IMG/VR virus record: IMGVR_UViG_3300030099_008235
Coordinates: 1 to 64,000 of that record
Length of the DNA stretch: 64,000 nt
DNA from: a virus
Reading direction: 5' to 3' (one strand)
Made by a program: the position numbers and the translations under genes. The notes under the pieces are model-generated. The model was not told the origin of the DNA. It saw only the letters and a program-made list of their open reading frames with translations, and ran no database searches. Of the stretch, positions 25,533 through 34,256 are shown one piece after another; position 1 is the first letter of the stretch; every line of letters starts with the position of its first letter.

Positions 25533-26191
25533 ATAAACATAAACGGTGATTTGGTTTTAAAGATACCAGCTTTATTCCATCGCTTAGTTCTTTTATTTAA
25601 CTTCATAATAACTCCTTCTGGAAGCATTCTATAATCTGTTCCAGGCATTGTTGTATAACTTCCTTTATTATTATAATGTAACAAAGAACCTACTCTTGCA
25701 ATATATACATCGTTCGTTTCACAATTTACAATACTTAAAGCAAAAGAACCTTCTAACATTTCTAATACTTGCTTTATAACTTTAATAGGCTTCTTATTTG
25801 TTTGAGAAAATTTTTCCAAAAGTTCAACGATTACAGCAGTATCAACAGGATTTTCTACATATTTAAGATGCTTTCTTCTTAATTTTTTATCGTTAGTTAA
25901 TACACCGTTATGACTAACTAACCACGTCATAGATTCAAAAGGATGCGAAGTATTATAATTCCACGATCTTTTAGCAGATGTAGGAGCTTGAACATGACCT
26001 AAAACATATTGTATGTCATCTCTATCTGCATAATTAAATTTATCAAAATTTATATCACCTTCATATTTAGCAATAAATTGATCATCGTCTGATAAGCATA
26101 CAACACTACTAGCAAAGTTACCACGTTCTTTATTTGCTTCATATAAAATTTCTAACATCGTTTTATCAAACGATCCAAAAATAGCGCACAT
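25529..26191 (-). CDS. Class II glutamine amidotransferase (Ntn hydrolase)
   Basis: 220 residues. Cys2 directly after Met is the N-terminal nucleophile (MCAIFGSF). VLGHVQAPTS, SHNGVLTN and VDTAVIVELLE match the GATase-II fold of GlmS/PurF/AsnB. No synthase domain is attached, so the protein must donate ammonia to a separate partner or act as a stand-alone hydrolase. QueC is encoded on the same strand 1.9 kb away, and GAT-QueC fusions exist in archaeosine biosynthesis (known); partnership here is inference. Confidence 0.8.
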   Translation of the reverse strand: MCAIFGSFDKTMLEILYEANKERGNFASSVVCLSDDDQFIAKYEGDINFDKFNYADRDDIQYVLGHVQAPTSAKRSWNYNTSHPFESMTWLVSHNGVLTNDKKLRRKHLKYVENPVDTAVIVELLEKFSQTNKKPIKVIKQVLEMLEGSFALSIVNCETNDVYIARVGSLLHYNNKGSYTTMPGTDYRMLPEGVIMKLNKRTKRWNKAGIFKTKSPFMFI

Positions 26192-26220
26192 ATCTTATAT
26201 TAATATATTTTGTAAAGTAA

Positions 26221-26673
26221 TCAATCTTCCCAATCAAACTTAAATCCAGGTTTCCACATATAAGAATTATCTACATAGCGGCTAGATGGACCGTTGGGTC
26301 CTTCATCTCTAATTCGCTCGCAAATTTTTCTTAGCCTTAATACATGCGCACTAGGTGATGCTACAGGCCTTCTACGTTCTTGCGGTATTCTCCAAAACAG
26401 ATCAATATTACCATACTTACTATCTTTAGCTAAACTATAATCCGGGTAATCGACACCATCAATAGTAAACCATTTTTTCTTTTTCTTTTTAGTTTTTTCG
26501 ATTCCTAGATTCTTAAGTGTCTTTTTACCTAGACCCTTTACCTTAAACAGATCGTCATTGTTTCTAAAAGGTCTAAAGCCTACAATACGTTTAACTGTAG
26601 TTTTACCCACCCCGGGTAATTTACACAATTCTTTATCTGTCATCTTATTAAAATCCTTATAATTTAGCTTCAT
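26221..26673 (-). CDS. Helix-hairpin-helix DNA-binding protein
   Basis: 150 residues. Residues ~10-60 hold two HhH motifs: LCKLPGVGKTTVKRIVGFRP and LFKVKGLGKKTLKNLG, as in ComEA/PolX-type domains. A lysine run follows, then a C-terminal Trp/Arg-rich domain (DLFWRIPQERRRP). It probably binds duplex or branched DNA nonspecifically. It lies divergently from the plus-strand gene at 26691. Confidence 0.7.
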   Translation of the reverse strand: MKLNYKDFNKMTDKELCKLPGVGKTTVKRIVGFRPFRNNDDLFKVKGLGKKTLKNLGIEKTKKKKKKWFTIDGVDYPDYSLAKDSKYGNIDLFWRIPQERRRPVASPSAHVLRLRKICERIRDEGPNGPSSRYVDNSYMWKPGFKFDWED

Positions 26674-26676
26674 AGG

Positions 26677-26684
26677 TATAAATA
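26677..26684 (+). promoter_or_regulatory. Late-promoter-like box TATAAATA
   Basis: Perfect T4 late consensus TATAAATA, 6 nt before the ATG at 26691, in the 17-nt gap to the divergent HhH gene. Confidence 0.65.
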
Positions 26685-26690
26685 TATTAT

Positions 26691-28058
26691 ATGAGTTCCT
26701 TCGATTTCGCCGATAATTTTAGTGGCTTTAATGATTTATTCCAGAGGGCAGAATTTCTTACAGAAGCTAAGAAATCACCTTATGCTAAATACCACCCATC
26801 TTTTGGTGGTGTCACTAAAGATTTAAGATCTGCAGGATTTAGTTCTGCTCCATTAGATACAATTAACTTTATTAGAACAGCACTATATAACTTAGAGCTC
26901 ATAAGTGACGATGAATTAGCTGCAGCTAAAAAAGGAACCGGGTTTGCTGCAAAAAAGAAAAATCTTTTAGCTCTACTAGATTCTAAAGAAGATGTTATTG
27001 AGCAAAATAAAGATAAAATAGCTAAAGAAATTGCAGATGGTCTTGCCCGTTATATTAATAGAGCAACAACTGATAGAGGTAAAGAAGAAAAATATGCAGC
27101 GCAAAAAGCTGCTTTAGAGTTAGCTAAAGATATTAAAGCAGGTGAAGATATGGGTGATGCTGTTGAAGATGCCGTTGGTCAACTTGATGCTGCAGAATCG
27201 GAATTAGCTGACAGTTTGCAAATGTCAAAAGAAGATCCAACTACATTTATTGAGATTAAAATTAGAGATGCAGAGCGAACTGACGATGTTAGTAAGATAG
27301 TTTCAAAATATGCTAATGAAGATGGGGTAGATATTAGCGGAGATACAGTTCAATTTTCAGTTGATCCAAATACCCCTCTCGCTAGTGCTGTTGCTAGACA
27401 TGGTATTGATAAAATTGAAACAGCTTTAAAAAGAGATGTTGATAGAATTAGTGATAGTGTTGTTATTGTAATGGCTCCAGATGAAGATTATGAAGAAGGT
27501 CCCGCGCCTATAGAACCAGAAGGTCCTGCTAATGAGTATGAAGAAAATATTAATGAAGTAGAAGATGCAGAAGATCTTAGCGCTAAGAAAGCTAGGGCAG
27601 GAAAAGATATCGGTAAACCGGGAAAGAATTTTTCTAAAATAGCTAAAAGCGCTGGTAAAAAGTATGGCTCGAAAGCAGCTGGAGAAAGAGTAGCTGGTGC
27701 TGTATTAGCTAAGATGAGAGGTAATTATGAGGGTGCAGAAGAGTTTGATGACTTTGATATTGGACCACAGTCTGATGAAAATATACCTGATGATTATGAA
27801 GAAGTTTTAGCTGCTTTAATTGATGATGATAAGAAAAAGCACGCAATGAAGCAACTTAACGGTGAAGATGAAGAAGAAGCTATAGTAATGCAACCAATGC
27901 TTGAGTCACATAAGACAGATACATCTGCATACCTTACAGAGCAATCAGCTTCAGACAAACGTAATAAGAAAACGGAGATTAAACCTCAATCCTTTAAGGA
28001 AAAATATAAGCCAAAGACATCTTGGCAGTTAGAAGAGCTTAGACGCTACGGTCTTTAA
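26691..28058 (+). CDS. Capsid core/internal protein candidate
   Basis: 455 residues, strongly acidic with Ala/Lys/Glu-rich helices, like T4 scaffold or internal core proteins. The N-terminus (MSSFDFADNFSGFNDLFQRA) ends in FLTE-AKK, matching the prohead protease rule (hydrophobic-x-Glu before a small residue). Acidic DE-rich stretches alternate with a basic patch (AKSAGKKYGSKAAGERVAGA). A lone late-type plus gene within the early minus block, with a perfect TATAAATA. The exact role is not known. Confidence 0.6.
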   Translation: MSSFDFADNFSGFNDLFQRAEFLTEAKKSPYAKYHPSFGGVTKDLRSAGFSSAPLDTINFIRTALYNLELISDDELAAAKKGTGFAAKKKNLLALLDSKEDVIEQNKDKIAKEIADGLARYINRATTDRGKEEKYAAQKAALELAKDIKAGEDMGDAVEDAVGQLDAAESELADSLQMSKEDPTTFIEIKIRDAERTDDVSKIVSKYANEDGVDISGDTVQFSVDPNTPLASAVARHGIDKIETALKRDVDRISDSVVIVMAPDEDYEEGPAPIEPEGPANEYEENINEVEDAEDLSAKKARAGKDIGKPGKNFSKIAKSAGKKYGSKAAGERVAGAVLAKMRGNYEGAEEFDDFDIGPQSDENIPDDYEEVLAALIDDDKKKHAMKQLNGEDEEEAIVMQPMLESHKTDTSAYLTEQSASDKRNKKTEIKPQSFKEKYKPKTSWQLEELRRYGL

Positions 28059-28804
28059 GCGCATTTTTTACAATTATTTTCTTCGTATAGCTTATCCAAC
28101 TTTTCCTGTTGGATATAAGTGATAGGGTCTTTTAAACCAGCATCCACAAATCCTTTTACTCTCATACTACTCGACGGTGTAGTAGCATCTGCTAGTTTAT
28201 CTTTTCTATCTGAATAACAAGTCCAAGTATCTTTAAATTTAACACCAAGTCTAGCACCCTCTTTAATAATTTCAGCTTTAGACATAACAAGTAAAGGGGC
28301 TTCAATTTTAACTCTATTTTCTCTATTAAGTTCTGTCACTTTATTTACCGTATCTACGAACTCTTCACTACCATCCCAGTAGCCTGCTAACGAATCAACT
28401 TGAGCAGCGCCATACCATACTGTATCTGCATCTACACTTTCAGCATAAGCAGAACAAATAGATAAAAACATTAAGTTTCTAAACGGTACATAAGATACAG
28501 GTTGAGCATCTCCTGCTATTTTACTAATATCAGGATTATCAATATCAGTATTAGTTAAAGAAGATGTAGGAGCTATATCTTTAATATAGTTTACATCTAA
28601 AACTTTATTAGTTACTTCAATATTCTTATATTTTTCTATAAAGTTAGTAATCTGCTTATCAACGCATTTAAGTTCACGTCTATGTCTTTGACCGTAATCA
28701 AAGGTCAATGTATGTATTTCATCATACCCTCTATCTTGCGCCATATATAACAGCACAGATGAGTCCATTCCACCACTAAGAGTCAGTACTAATTTTTTCA
28801 TCAT
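28055..28804 (-). CDS. queC: 7-cyano-7-deazaguanine synthase (QueC)
   Basis: 249 residues. The PP-loop ATP motif LTLSGGMDSSVLLY is at the N-terminus, followed by TFDYGQRHRREL and VPFRNLMFLS, all QueC hallmarks. The C-terminus has WTCYSDRKD and ENNCKKCA, giving three Cys of the zinc site. It converts 7-carboxy-7-deazaguanine to preQ0 with ATP and ammonia. It works with FolE, QueD and QueE genes of this window. It overlaps the uvsX gene by 29 nt. Confidence 0.9.
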   Translation of the reverse strand: MMKKLVLTLSGGMDSSVLLYMAQDRGYDEIHTLTFDYGQRHRRELKCVDKQITNFIEKYKNIEVTNKVLDVNYIKDIAPTSSLTNTDIDNPDISKIAGDAQPVSYVPFRNLMFLSICSAYAESVDADTVWYGAAQVDSLAGYWDGSEEFVDTVNKVTELNRENRVKIEAPLLVMSKAEIIKEGARLGVKFKDTWTCYSDRKDKLADATTPSSSMRVKGFVDAGLKDPITYIQQEKLDKLYEENNCKKCA

Positions 28805-29903
28805 TAATTAAATCTTCTAATTCAAGTTCATCGGGGATATCTTCTTCGTTATTGCTATAGGACCATTCCTTACCAATACGTTCTTCAACTTTAGGTAAGA
28901 TAGTTTCTTCCCAAAGCTTAGTATCCTTTCTCCAATTTTTATAATAACCTAACTTAGTACCATCTTCAAGCTGATAAGTTGCGCCAGTTTGAATTACAGC
29001 ACCTACACCTACAGCCAGATCAACTAAACCATAATATCTATCTAATCCAGAAGAGAAAGATAAATACATTTCCCCTTCTAAGTATTGCTTAATAAATCTA
29101 TTCTTACGTGTGAGAGCTCTAATAATAATACCGGAGTATTTTTTCTGACCTACAGCTAACTCACCATCAACAGTTTTACCGCCATCAGACTTCATAGGCT
29201 TACGTGCAAGTTGTACAGTTACTGACGGTAAATAAATACAAGATTTACCTCCTGGCATATTTTTTTCAATAGAAGGAAATAAAGCAGTAGGATCATCATA
29301 AACATGATTAGTACATAAGATGGTAGTTTGAGTTACAGAACCTAAATTAGTACAAGTTTGCATTAATGTTTTCATAGCTCGAGCTTTTGTACCCATATCT
29401 GATGAAGTACTATCTTTATTCATACGATTAAGCTCTAACTCTGATTGTAGGTTAGCTAAAGAATCAATAGCTACAATAAATTTACCTTCAAGTCCCTTTT
29501 CTTTAACGGAAGTAAGGAATTTATAAAGGGAGTTCCTAGCTTGTTCAATACTAGTACAAGGAACATATTTTACTTTACTAATATCTAAACCTAGTCTTTC
29601 CGCACCACCTGGATCGATAGCATTTTCAGTATCAAAGATAACTGGAATAAGTCCTTCTTCTTGAGCTTTAGCTAGAATCTTTTGAACAAATAAAGACTTA
29701 CCAGTCATAGATTCACCAGCAAGCATAGTTACTCTTCCTTTAGGAATACCGCCATTAATAGAACCAGAAATGATAGCATTCAGTACATATGACCCTGTAT
29801 CAATCCACTCACCGACATGACTTAACGTATTATTATCAAGGTAAGTAGCGAAAGGGTTAACTTTATCGATAGCGTCTAAAGCACTAGTAATATCTTTATC
29901 CAT
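28776..29903 (-). CDS. uvsX: UvsX recombinase (RecA/Rad51 family)
   Basis: 375 residues (T4: 393). Walker A GESMTGKS at 63-70, VIFDTENAIDP, Walker B-like FIVAIDSLANLQ, and the L2 region with TTILCTNHVYDD. It forms the presynaptic filament for strand exchange and recombination-dependent replication, loaded by UvsY through gp32. The acidic C-terminus is typical. Confidence 0.9.
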   Translation of the reverse strand: MDKDITSALDAIDKVNPFATYLDNNTLSHVGEWIDTGSYVLNAIISGSINGGIPKGRVTMLAGESMTGKSLFVQKILAKAQEEGLIPVIFDTENAIDPGGAERLGLDISKVKYVPCTSIEQARNSLYKFLTSVKEKGLEGKFIVAIDSLANLQSELELNRMNKDSTSSDMGTKARAMKTLMQTCTNLGSVTQTTILCTNHVYDDPTALFPSIEKNMPGGKSCIYLPSVTVQLARKPMKSDGGKTVDGELAVGQKKYSGIIIRALTRKNRFIKQYLEGEMYLSFSSGLDRYYGLVDLAVGVGAVIQTGATYQLEDGTKLGYYKNWRKDTKLWEETILPKVEERIGKEWSYSNNEEDIPDELELEDLINDEKISTDS

Positions 29904-29911
29904 ATATAAGA

Positions 29912-30229
29912 TTATATTTTCTTATATATACTTTTCAACTGTTTAATTTGTTCCAAAAGATCTAATACATTAGTAACTTTTATTGTATCAGTTTGTATTG
30001 TCATGGGATAGTTTAACTGTGTATCAATACGTATACCTTCAACATCACATTCTGGAGTTACCATATCATCAACAAAGTCATATAAACCTTGACTCTTAAG
30101 ATTTTTATAATGGTAATCAATTAACGGTTTAGTTGTTTCAACTACAACATTAGCATCAGCCATCATTGTTAAATACCTAAAGTATAGCCCTTCATTTGTT
30201 GTTAAATCTGCTATAACTATTAAGTTCAC
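29912..30229 (-). CDS. Small protein, unknown
   Basis: 105 residues from a GTG at 30229 (MNLIVIADLTTNEGLYFRYL). That start is chosen because a CATAAATA box ends 5 nt before it, and any upstream start would read through the terminator at 30243-30269. The first strand with an Asp (VIADLTT) loosely recalls HAD-type folds, but the later motifs are not convincing. Function unknown. Confidence 0.6.
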   Translation of the reverse strand: MNLIVIADLTTNEGLYFRYLTMMADANVVVETTKPLIDYHYKNLKSQGLYDFVDDMVTPECDVEGIRIDTQLNYPMTIQTDTIKVTNVLDLLEQIKQLKSIYKKI

Positions 30230-30234
30230 ATAAT

Positions 30235-30242
30235 TATTTATG
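30235..30242 (-). promoter_or_regulatory. Late-promoter-like box CATAAATA
   Basis: Minus-strand CATAAATA, 5 nt before the GTG at 30229 and directly behind a terminator, so it can supply fresh transcription of the downstream gene. Confidence 0.6.
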
Positions 30243-30269
30243 CATAAAAAAAGCCCCTTACGGGGCTTT
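30243..30269 (-). terminator. Rho-independent terminator, minus strand
   Basis: On the minus strand AAAGCCCC-GTAA-GGGGCTTT forms an 8-bp stem (30250-30269) followed by a T run. It ends transcription arriving from hsp20 and the GC-richer region 30270-30470. Confidence 0.85.
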
Positions 30270-30465
30270 AAAAGGTGGGTGAGAGGATTTTCTGGTAACC
30301 TCCAACTTTCAGTGAGCAAGATGCAGTTTCATCTTTTTACCTACTTGTGCCCTGCTTTTTTACACTTAATAGTCAGTTGACCCTCCATGTACGTTACAGT
30401 CCCTTTAACACTCTTGCTTAAAATGTTTATTCAGGCACACCCGGGGTTGGGCTAGCTAGGCCCAT
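30243..30465 (-). ncRNA. Candidate structured RNA or long hsp20 3' UTR
   Basis: About 220 bases without a convincing ORF in an otherwise gapless genome, visibly more GC-rich than its flanks, ending in a strong terminator. On the minus strand the 5' end has a GGGC/GCCC hairpin (30449-30463). A long-range GTGCC/GGCAC pairing joins 30432-30438 to 30347-30354, and AGATG/CATCT forms a hairpin at 30319-30334. A TATAAT at 30473-30478 overlaps the hsp20 stop and could be a promoter; no clear -35. It is not a tRNA or tmRNA by eye. Confidence 0.4.
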
Positions 30466-30473
30466 ATAAATTA

Positions 30474-30884
30474 TTATACCTTATAAGTTTTAATGTATTC
30501 TTCTTTTTTTCTTCGAGGTACATCTACCTCGAGAACTCCATTAACGTAAGAAAATTTAATCTTATTAAGGTCAAACTCTCTCCCTACTGAGAACGATCTA
30601 TTATAAGTCTGTTCTTTTGCCCCGTCGTGAGTTTTAATTTTGCGTTTAGCTTTAATATAAACTTCACGTTGATCTGTATCTGTAGAAAGATTTAGATCTT
30701 CTTTTATAACTCCCGGTAGATCAATTTGTACACTTAATGTATTTTCGTCTTGCGAAAAACGAACTTGATCTCCGGTTTTATATACTTCTTCCAGCTGGTG
30801 GAAGACTGGTGTCAGATTAAAAAAACCATCAAAGGCTTTTTCGATTTCTGCGATTGGATTATGTGTGTATCTAGTTAGTTTCAT
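30474..30884 (-). CDS. hsp20: Small heat shock protein (Hsp20/IbpA family)
   Basis: 136 residues with an alpha-crystallin domain: SVQIDLPGVIKEDLNLSTD, VYIKAKRK and YVNGVLEVDVPRRK, the last carrying the conserved G-x-L strand. The C-terminus is short and lacks a clear IxI motif. Hsp20 holdases are frequent in marine T4-like phages, where a role in virion assembly or host stress is presumed. An AATAAATA box lies 8 nt upstream of the start. Confidence 0.88.
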   Translation of the reverse strand: MKLTRYTHNPIAEIEKAFDGFFNLTPVFHQLEEVYKTGDQVRFSQDENTLSVQIDLPGVIKEDLNLSTDTDQREVYIKAKRKIKTHDGAKEQTYNRSFSVGREFDLNKIKFSYVNGVLEVDVPRRKKEEYIKTYKV

Positions 30885-30892
30885 AGTAAAAA

Positions 30893-30900
30893 TATTTATT
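30893..30900 (-). promoter_or_regulatory. Late-promoter-like box AATAAATA
   Basis: Minus-strand AATAAATA ending 8 nt before the hsp20 ATG. Confidence 0.4.
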
Positions 30901-30922
30901 ACACATTATGTATTTTTTTAAA

Positions 30923-31294
30923 TTAATCGTCAAAAAGCTTAATTACTTCAGGCTCTTCTTCTTGAGCTGGTTGCTCTTGAATAGGAGGTTGTGGATTATT
31001 AATATTTTCATACTGAGTAATAATCCTATCGTCAAGATCAACGTCTGAAGTACTAATAGCACTCTTAGTAAAGGTCCAATTATTTTTTTCTTTATCTTTT
31101 AGAAACTCCATAAAGATATATGGGAAAGATTGAACTTGTAATTGTCCTGACTGTGCATCTGGCTGTACGTGAATAATTACAGGGTTAAATAAAGTAACTG
31201 TTTTTGCATCTTCTTTAGAAACAGTCCCTACAACGGTACGTCCAATATGATCGATAATGGTCGTAATTTTTGGTTTTGGTTTTTTATCTGCCAT
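30923..31294 (-). CDS. Conserved phage protein with clamp-binding-like tail
   Basis: 123 residues. A basic N-terminus (MADKKPKPKITTIIDHIGRT) leads into a small beta-barrel-like region (VVGTVSKEDAKTVTLFNPVIIHV). An acidic Pro/Gln linker follows, ending in EVIKLFDD. The final hydrophobic/acidic motif resembles short clamp-binding tails of T4 proteins (inference). It lies between hsp20 and DNA polymerase genes. Function unknown. Confidence 0.6.
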   Translation of the reverse strand: MADKKPKPKITTIIDHIGRTVVGTVSKEDAKTVTLFNPVIIHVQPDAQSGQLQVQSFPYIFMEFLKDKEKNNWTFTKSAISTSDVDLDDRIITQYENINNPQPPIQEQPAQEEEPEVIKLFDD

Positions 31295-31328
31295 AATAAT
31301 ATATTAAATTAAATTTTGTAATAATCCA

Positions 31329-31646
31329 CTAACCTTTTTGATAAATTAGAGTATTTGCTACTTTAATTGCTTCATCAAGTGCTTCTTTTGCCTGCTTAGA
31401 AAGATATGTAGATTTATCTGATGCATGTTCTAAAGCATCTCTTAAGAGAAAAACAGATCTTCTAATTTTTTCAATCTCAGGAGAATTGATAGTTCCGGAA
31501 CCATTATCAGCTCCTGTAATAACATCTTTAAAAATTGCTAATGTTTCTAAAATACCAGCAATTTTACCTCGCTTAAAAGCAGGGTGTGCGTTAATGGTAT
31601 TATCGTCTTGTGGTCTATCTAGATAGCCTCCCGGTTGTACTGCCAT
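31329..31646 (-). CDS. Small helical protein adjacent to DNA polymerase gene
   Basis: 105 residues from the ATG at 31646 (MAVQPGGYLDRPQDDNTINA), mostly helical, no catalytic motif. The longer frame starting within gene 43 is less likely. Start lies 7 nt after the polymerase stop. Unknown function. Confidence 0.6.
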   Translation of the reverse strand: MAVQPGGYLDRPQDDNTINAHPAFKRGKIAGILETLAIFKDVITGADNGSGTINSPEIEKIRRSVFLLRDALEHASDKSTYLSKQAKEALDEAIKVANTLIYQKG

Positions 31647-31653
31647 AATAAGC

Positions 31654-34230
31654 TTATTTACTAAACAAGTCAAATAATTCAACCTGTACATTATCAGCTG
31701 GTTTTCTAATACTCCAGCCTACACAATCGTAAAATCTTTCTATGCCTTGAAATAAGATCTTTTCAAACATTTTATCATAATTAATTTTAAACGTTTGTTT
31801 AAACTCCGAAGGGTATTCATACTTAAAACCAATACTATCTAATCCGTATTTATTAGGCTTTTCAACATACATATAACGAACTTTATCACCTGATCCTAAA
31901 GATTCATACTTGTTACCTGTATTAAGTTTATCTAATAGCAAATTATAAAAATAAGCTGACTTAACATGAATAGGCATACTCTTAACAGTATTAAACTCCC
32001 TACAATCTACAGCATACTTTTCATAACCTTTTACACCCATAACAAAAGCAAGTTCTTCAGGACTTAATTCTTTAAAAATATCATAAGTTTCATTAAGCAC
32101 TTTATTAGTTTCAGTTAAAGACTGAGTACTTAACATAGTTTCAATAATTTTTTTAGCGTACGGCTTAATTGCGTTAGGCATAGTAGTTCGAACTACTTCA
32201 ACACCTGTATACTTAAATTTATTTTCCTTAATACCTTCATCGTCTAAGATATGCATTACATATCGTTTTTTCTGTAAGAAGACACCAACGTCAGCAATAC
32301 ATTCACGTTTAAATACAAAGCGACTATCTTTAGATAATAGAGATTTTTTAGCCCAATCTTGTACCCCGGCATTTAGATAGTCTTCAATTTCTTGTATTTT
32401 ATTATGAGTATCTTGATGGATATCTTCACCATCTAAAAAGTTCAATCCTTTTTCAACAAGAGGAGTAATCGATACATATGAAGAGTCGGTATCGTTATAA
32501 ACAATACATTCTTCTAATTCTTTATCAGATATATCAGGTATTTCCTTTTTAATAAACTCTTTAATAAGTTCATTCGAATACTTAATAACAGCTTGACCAG
32601 TTAACGTTACAGATGAGGCAATATCGTCATCACCAATAGGAGCGTTTTTATTGCCCATATATCCATAACAAGAATTAATAAGAATCTTAATAACCATCTG
32701 CGAAGTATTAAGTCGTTCTACTTCATATTTAGCTTCAATATATTCCGGAGTATCTTTCTTAAGTTTCTTAAGTTTAGTTTTAGCTTTAAAGAGATCTTCT
32801 TTAATCTTTACTCGTTGATTATAGTAATGTTCGAGAAACTCAGGTATAATACCTTTTTTCTTTTGTGTAAAAAGGAACCCAGCTTTTGATAACGCACATT
32901 CTTCATCTTTAAGAAATTTTACAAATGCAGGTTTATCTAACTCAAATACTTTACCGGCTACATGTTGTATAACAATCTTATCATCAGTAGTTTTTTCAAC
33001 TCTACCTACTTTAGTTTCCGGCGAAGTATTAAGAGATATCATCACATTAGGATATAGGGAGTTAGCATCAAAAGATACTATATGATTCTTAAATCCTTGT
33101 TTAGGTTCAGCAACATAAGCACCCGGATTCTTTCCAGTATCAGCATTACGTAAAAACGTTGCAATTATCTCCCCTCTTTGTCTACCTCTAATACATAATG
33201 CACCGTTAATAACACCAATAGTACCCATAGCACCTTCAAGCGTAGTTAAGCCTACGTAAGATAACTTTCGCAATAAAGGAAAATATTGCAGTTTATCTTC
33301 TAATCGAACGAGCAAATTAACATCTTGAATATTATAGTCAATAAAAGTATCCCAATCATCTTCCGATAAAGAAGCAAGATTAGTATCACCGTAATCAATC
33401 TTTCGTTGCCCGAGCTCTACTTCACCAATAGCGTCAAGTTTATAAGACTCTCTTAACTTTAAACAAAACCGTTTATAAACATCTAAATAATCTAAACAAG
33501 CTACACCATCAATATAGTAACGTTTTTGATCTTGACCAAACTTACCTTTAATAGCTCTAAAATGAACTCTACCCAAAGGCGAAAGTCTATTAACATAATC
33601 CTGACCTAAGATTCTTTCAATACGGTTAATAATATAAGGTATATCGAAAAACTCAGAGTTCCAACCACTCAATATATCCGGATAGTCTCTTTCAAGATAT
33701 TCAATAAATCTAATAAACATCTCACGTTCATCTTTACAATAAACATAATTAAGATTATCAACGCCCTTGCCGTTATATGGTTTAATACCAAATGTATGAA
33801 ACTTTTTACTAAAATTATCGTAACAAGTTATTACGTTAACAGTATGAGTAGGATTTTCAGGATCAGGAAACGTATCGGGAGAGTAAGTTTCAATATCTAA
33901 TAAACACGTTTTAAGAGGATGAGTACTAAATTCCTTTTCTTCATTTTGCTCCCAATATAAATCTAGTAAAAATTGTTGAGCCGGCGGCATATTTTCAAAT
34001 ACACGCTTTATATTAGAATCGCGTACGAATCTAGATCTATCAAAACTAGTATTAAATTTACGTTTTTTAACTTTAGTACCATAGATAGACGTTTTATCAC
34101 CGGCTGCATTTTCAATATATAGATAAGGTTCAAAAGAACACTCATGCATTACCCTCTTACCTTCTGTATCCCAGGTAAATAAATTAACACAACGGTTTCT
34201 ACCGTTATACACTACATTACGATACGACAT
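31654..34230 (-). CDS. 43: Family B DNA polymerase (gp43)
   Basis: 858 residues (T4: 898), intact in one frame. Exonuclease motifs are LLDIETYSPD, LSGWNSEFFDIPYI and FIDYNIQDVNLL. Polymerase motifs are VSFDANSLYPNVM (A), KILINSCYGYMG (B) and YNDTDSSYVS (C). The C-terminal VELFDLFSK resembles the clamp-interacting tail of T4/RB69 polymerase. It replicates the phage genome with gp45. An inverted repeat directly before the ATG (34232-34250) may serve translational autoregulation, as in T4. Confidence 0.95.
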   Translation of the reverse strand: MSYRNVVYNGRNRCVNLFTWDTEGKRVMHECSFEPYLYIENAAGDKTSIYGTKVKKRKFNTSFDRSRFVRDSNIKRVFENMPPAQQFLLDLYWEQNEEKEFSTHPLKTCLLDIETYSPDTFPDPENPTHTVNVITCYDNFSKKFHTFGIKPYNGKGVDNLNYVYCKDEREMFIRFIEYLERDYPDILSGWNSEFFDIPYIINRIERILGQDYVNRLSPLGRVHFRAIKGKFGQDQKRYYIDGVACLDYLDVYKRFCLKLRESYKLDAIGEVELGQRKIDYGDTNLASLSEDDWDTFIDYNIQDVNLLVRLEDKLQYFPLLRKLSYVGLTTLEGAMGTIGVINGALCIRGRQRGEIIATFLRNADTGKNPGAYVAEPKQGFKNHIVSFDANSLYPNVMISLNTSPETKVGRVEKTTDDKIVIQHVAGKVFELDKPAFVKFLKDEECALSKAGFLFTQKKKGIIPEFLEHYYNQRVKIKEDLFKAKTKLKKLKKDTPEYIEAKYEVERLNTSQMVIKILINSCYGYMGNKNAPIGDDDIASSVTLTGQAVIKYSNELIKEFIKKEIPDISDKELEECIVYNDTDSSYVSITPLVEKGLNFLDGEDIHQDTHNKIQEIEDYLNAGVQDWAKKSLLSKDSRFVFKRECIADVGVFLQKKRYVMHILDDEGIKENKFKYTGVEVVRTTMPNAIKPYAKKIIETMLSTQSLTETNKVLNETYDIFKELSPEELAFVMGVKGYEKYAVDCREFNTVKSMPIHVKSAYFYNLLLDKLNTGNKYESLGSGDKVRYMYVEKPNKYGLDSIGFKYEYPSEFKQTFKINYDKMFEKILFQGIERFYDCVGWSIRKPADNVQVELFDLFSK

Positions 34231-34231
34231 C

Positions 34232-34250
34232 TACTACTATTATAGTAGTA
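34232..34250 (-). promoter_or_regulatory. Inverted repeat at the gene 43 translation start
   Basis: Perfect TACTACTAT/ATAGTAGTA arms around one base, ending 1 nt before the gene 43 ATG. As RNA it can form a 7-bp hairpin with a 3-nt loop. A GGAA lies just upstream. T4 gp43 represses its own mRNA through a hairpin at this position; equivalence is inferred. Confidence 0.5.
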
Positions 34251-34256
34251 TAGTTC

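Noticed and set aside
30230-30319. Longer N-terminus for the 29912 gene reaching 30319
   Set aside because: It would read through the terminator at 30243-30269; the GTG at 30229 has a late-type box at the common 5-nt spacing.
30341-30388. 15-codon minus-strand ORF (MEGQLTIKCKKAGHK) in the candidate RNA
   Set aside because: Too short to support without homologues; no clear ribosome binding site.
30243-30470. tRNA or tmRNA in the GC-richer interval
   Set aside because: No T-loop consensus (GGTTCRANNCC), no acceptor-stem pair with CCA, and no tmRNA-like ends.
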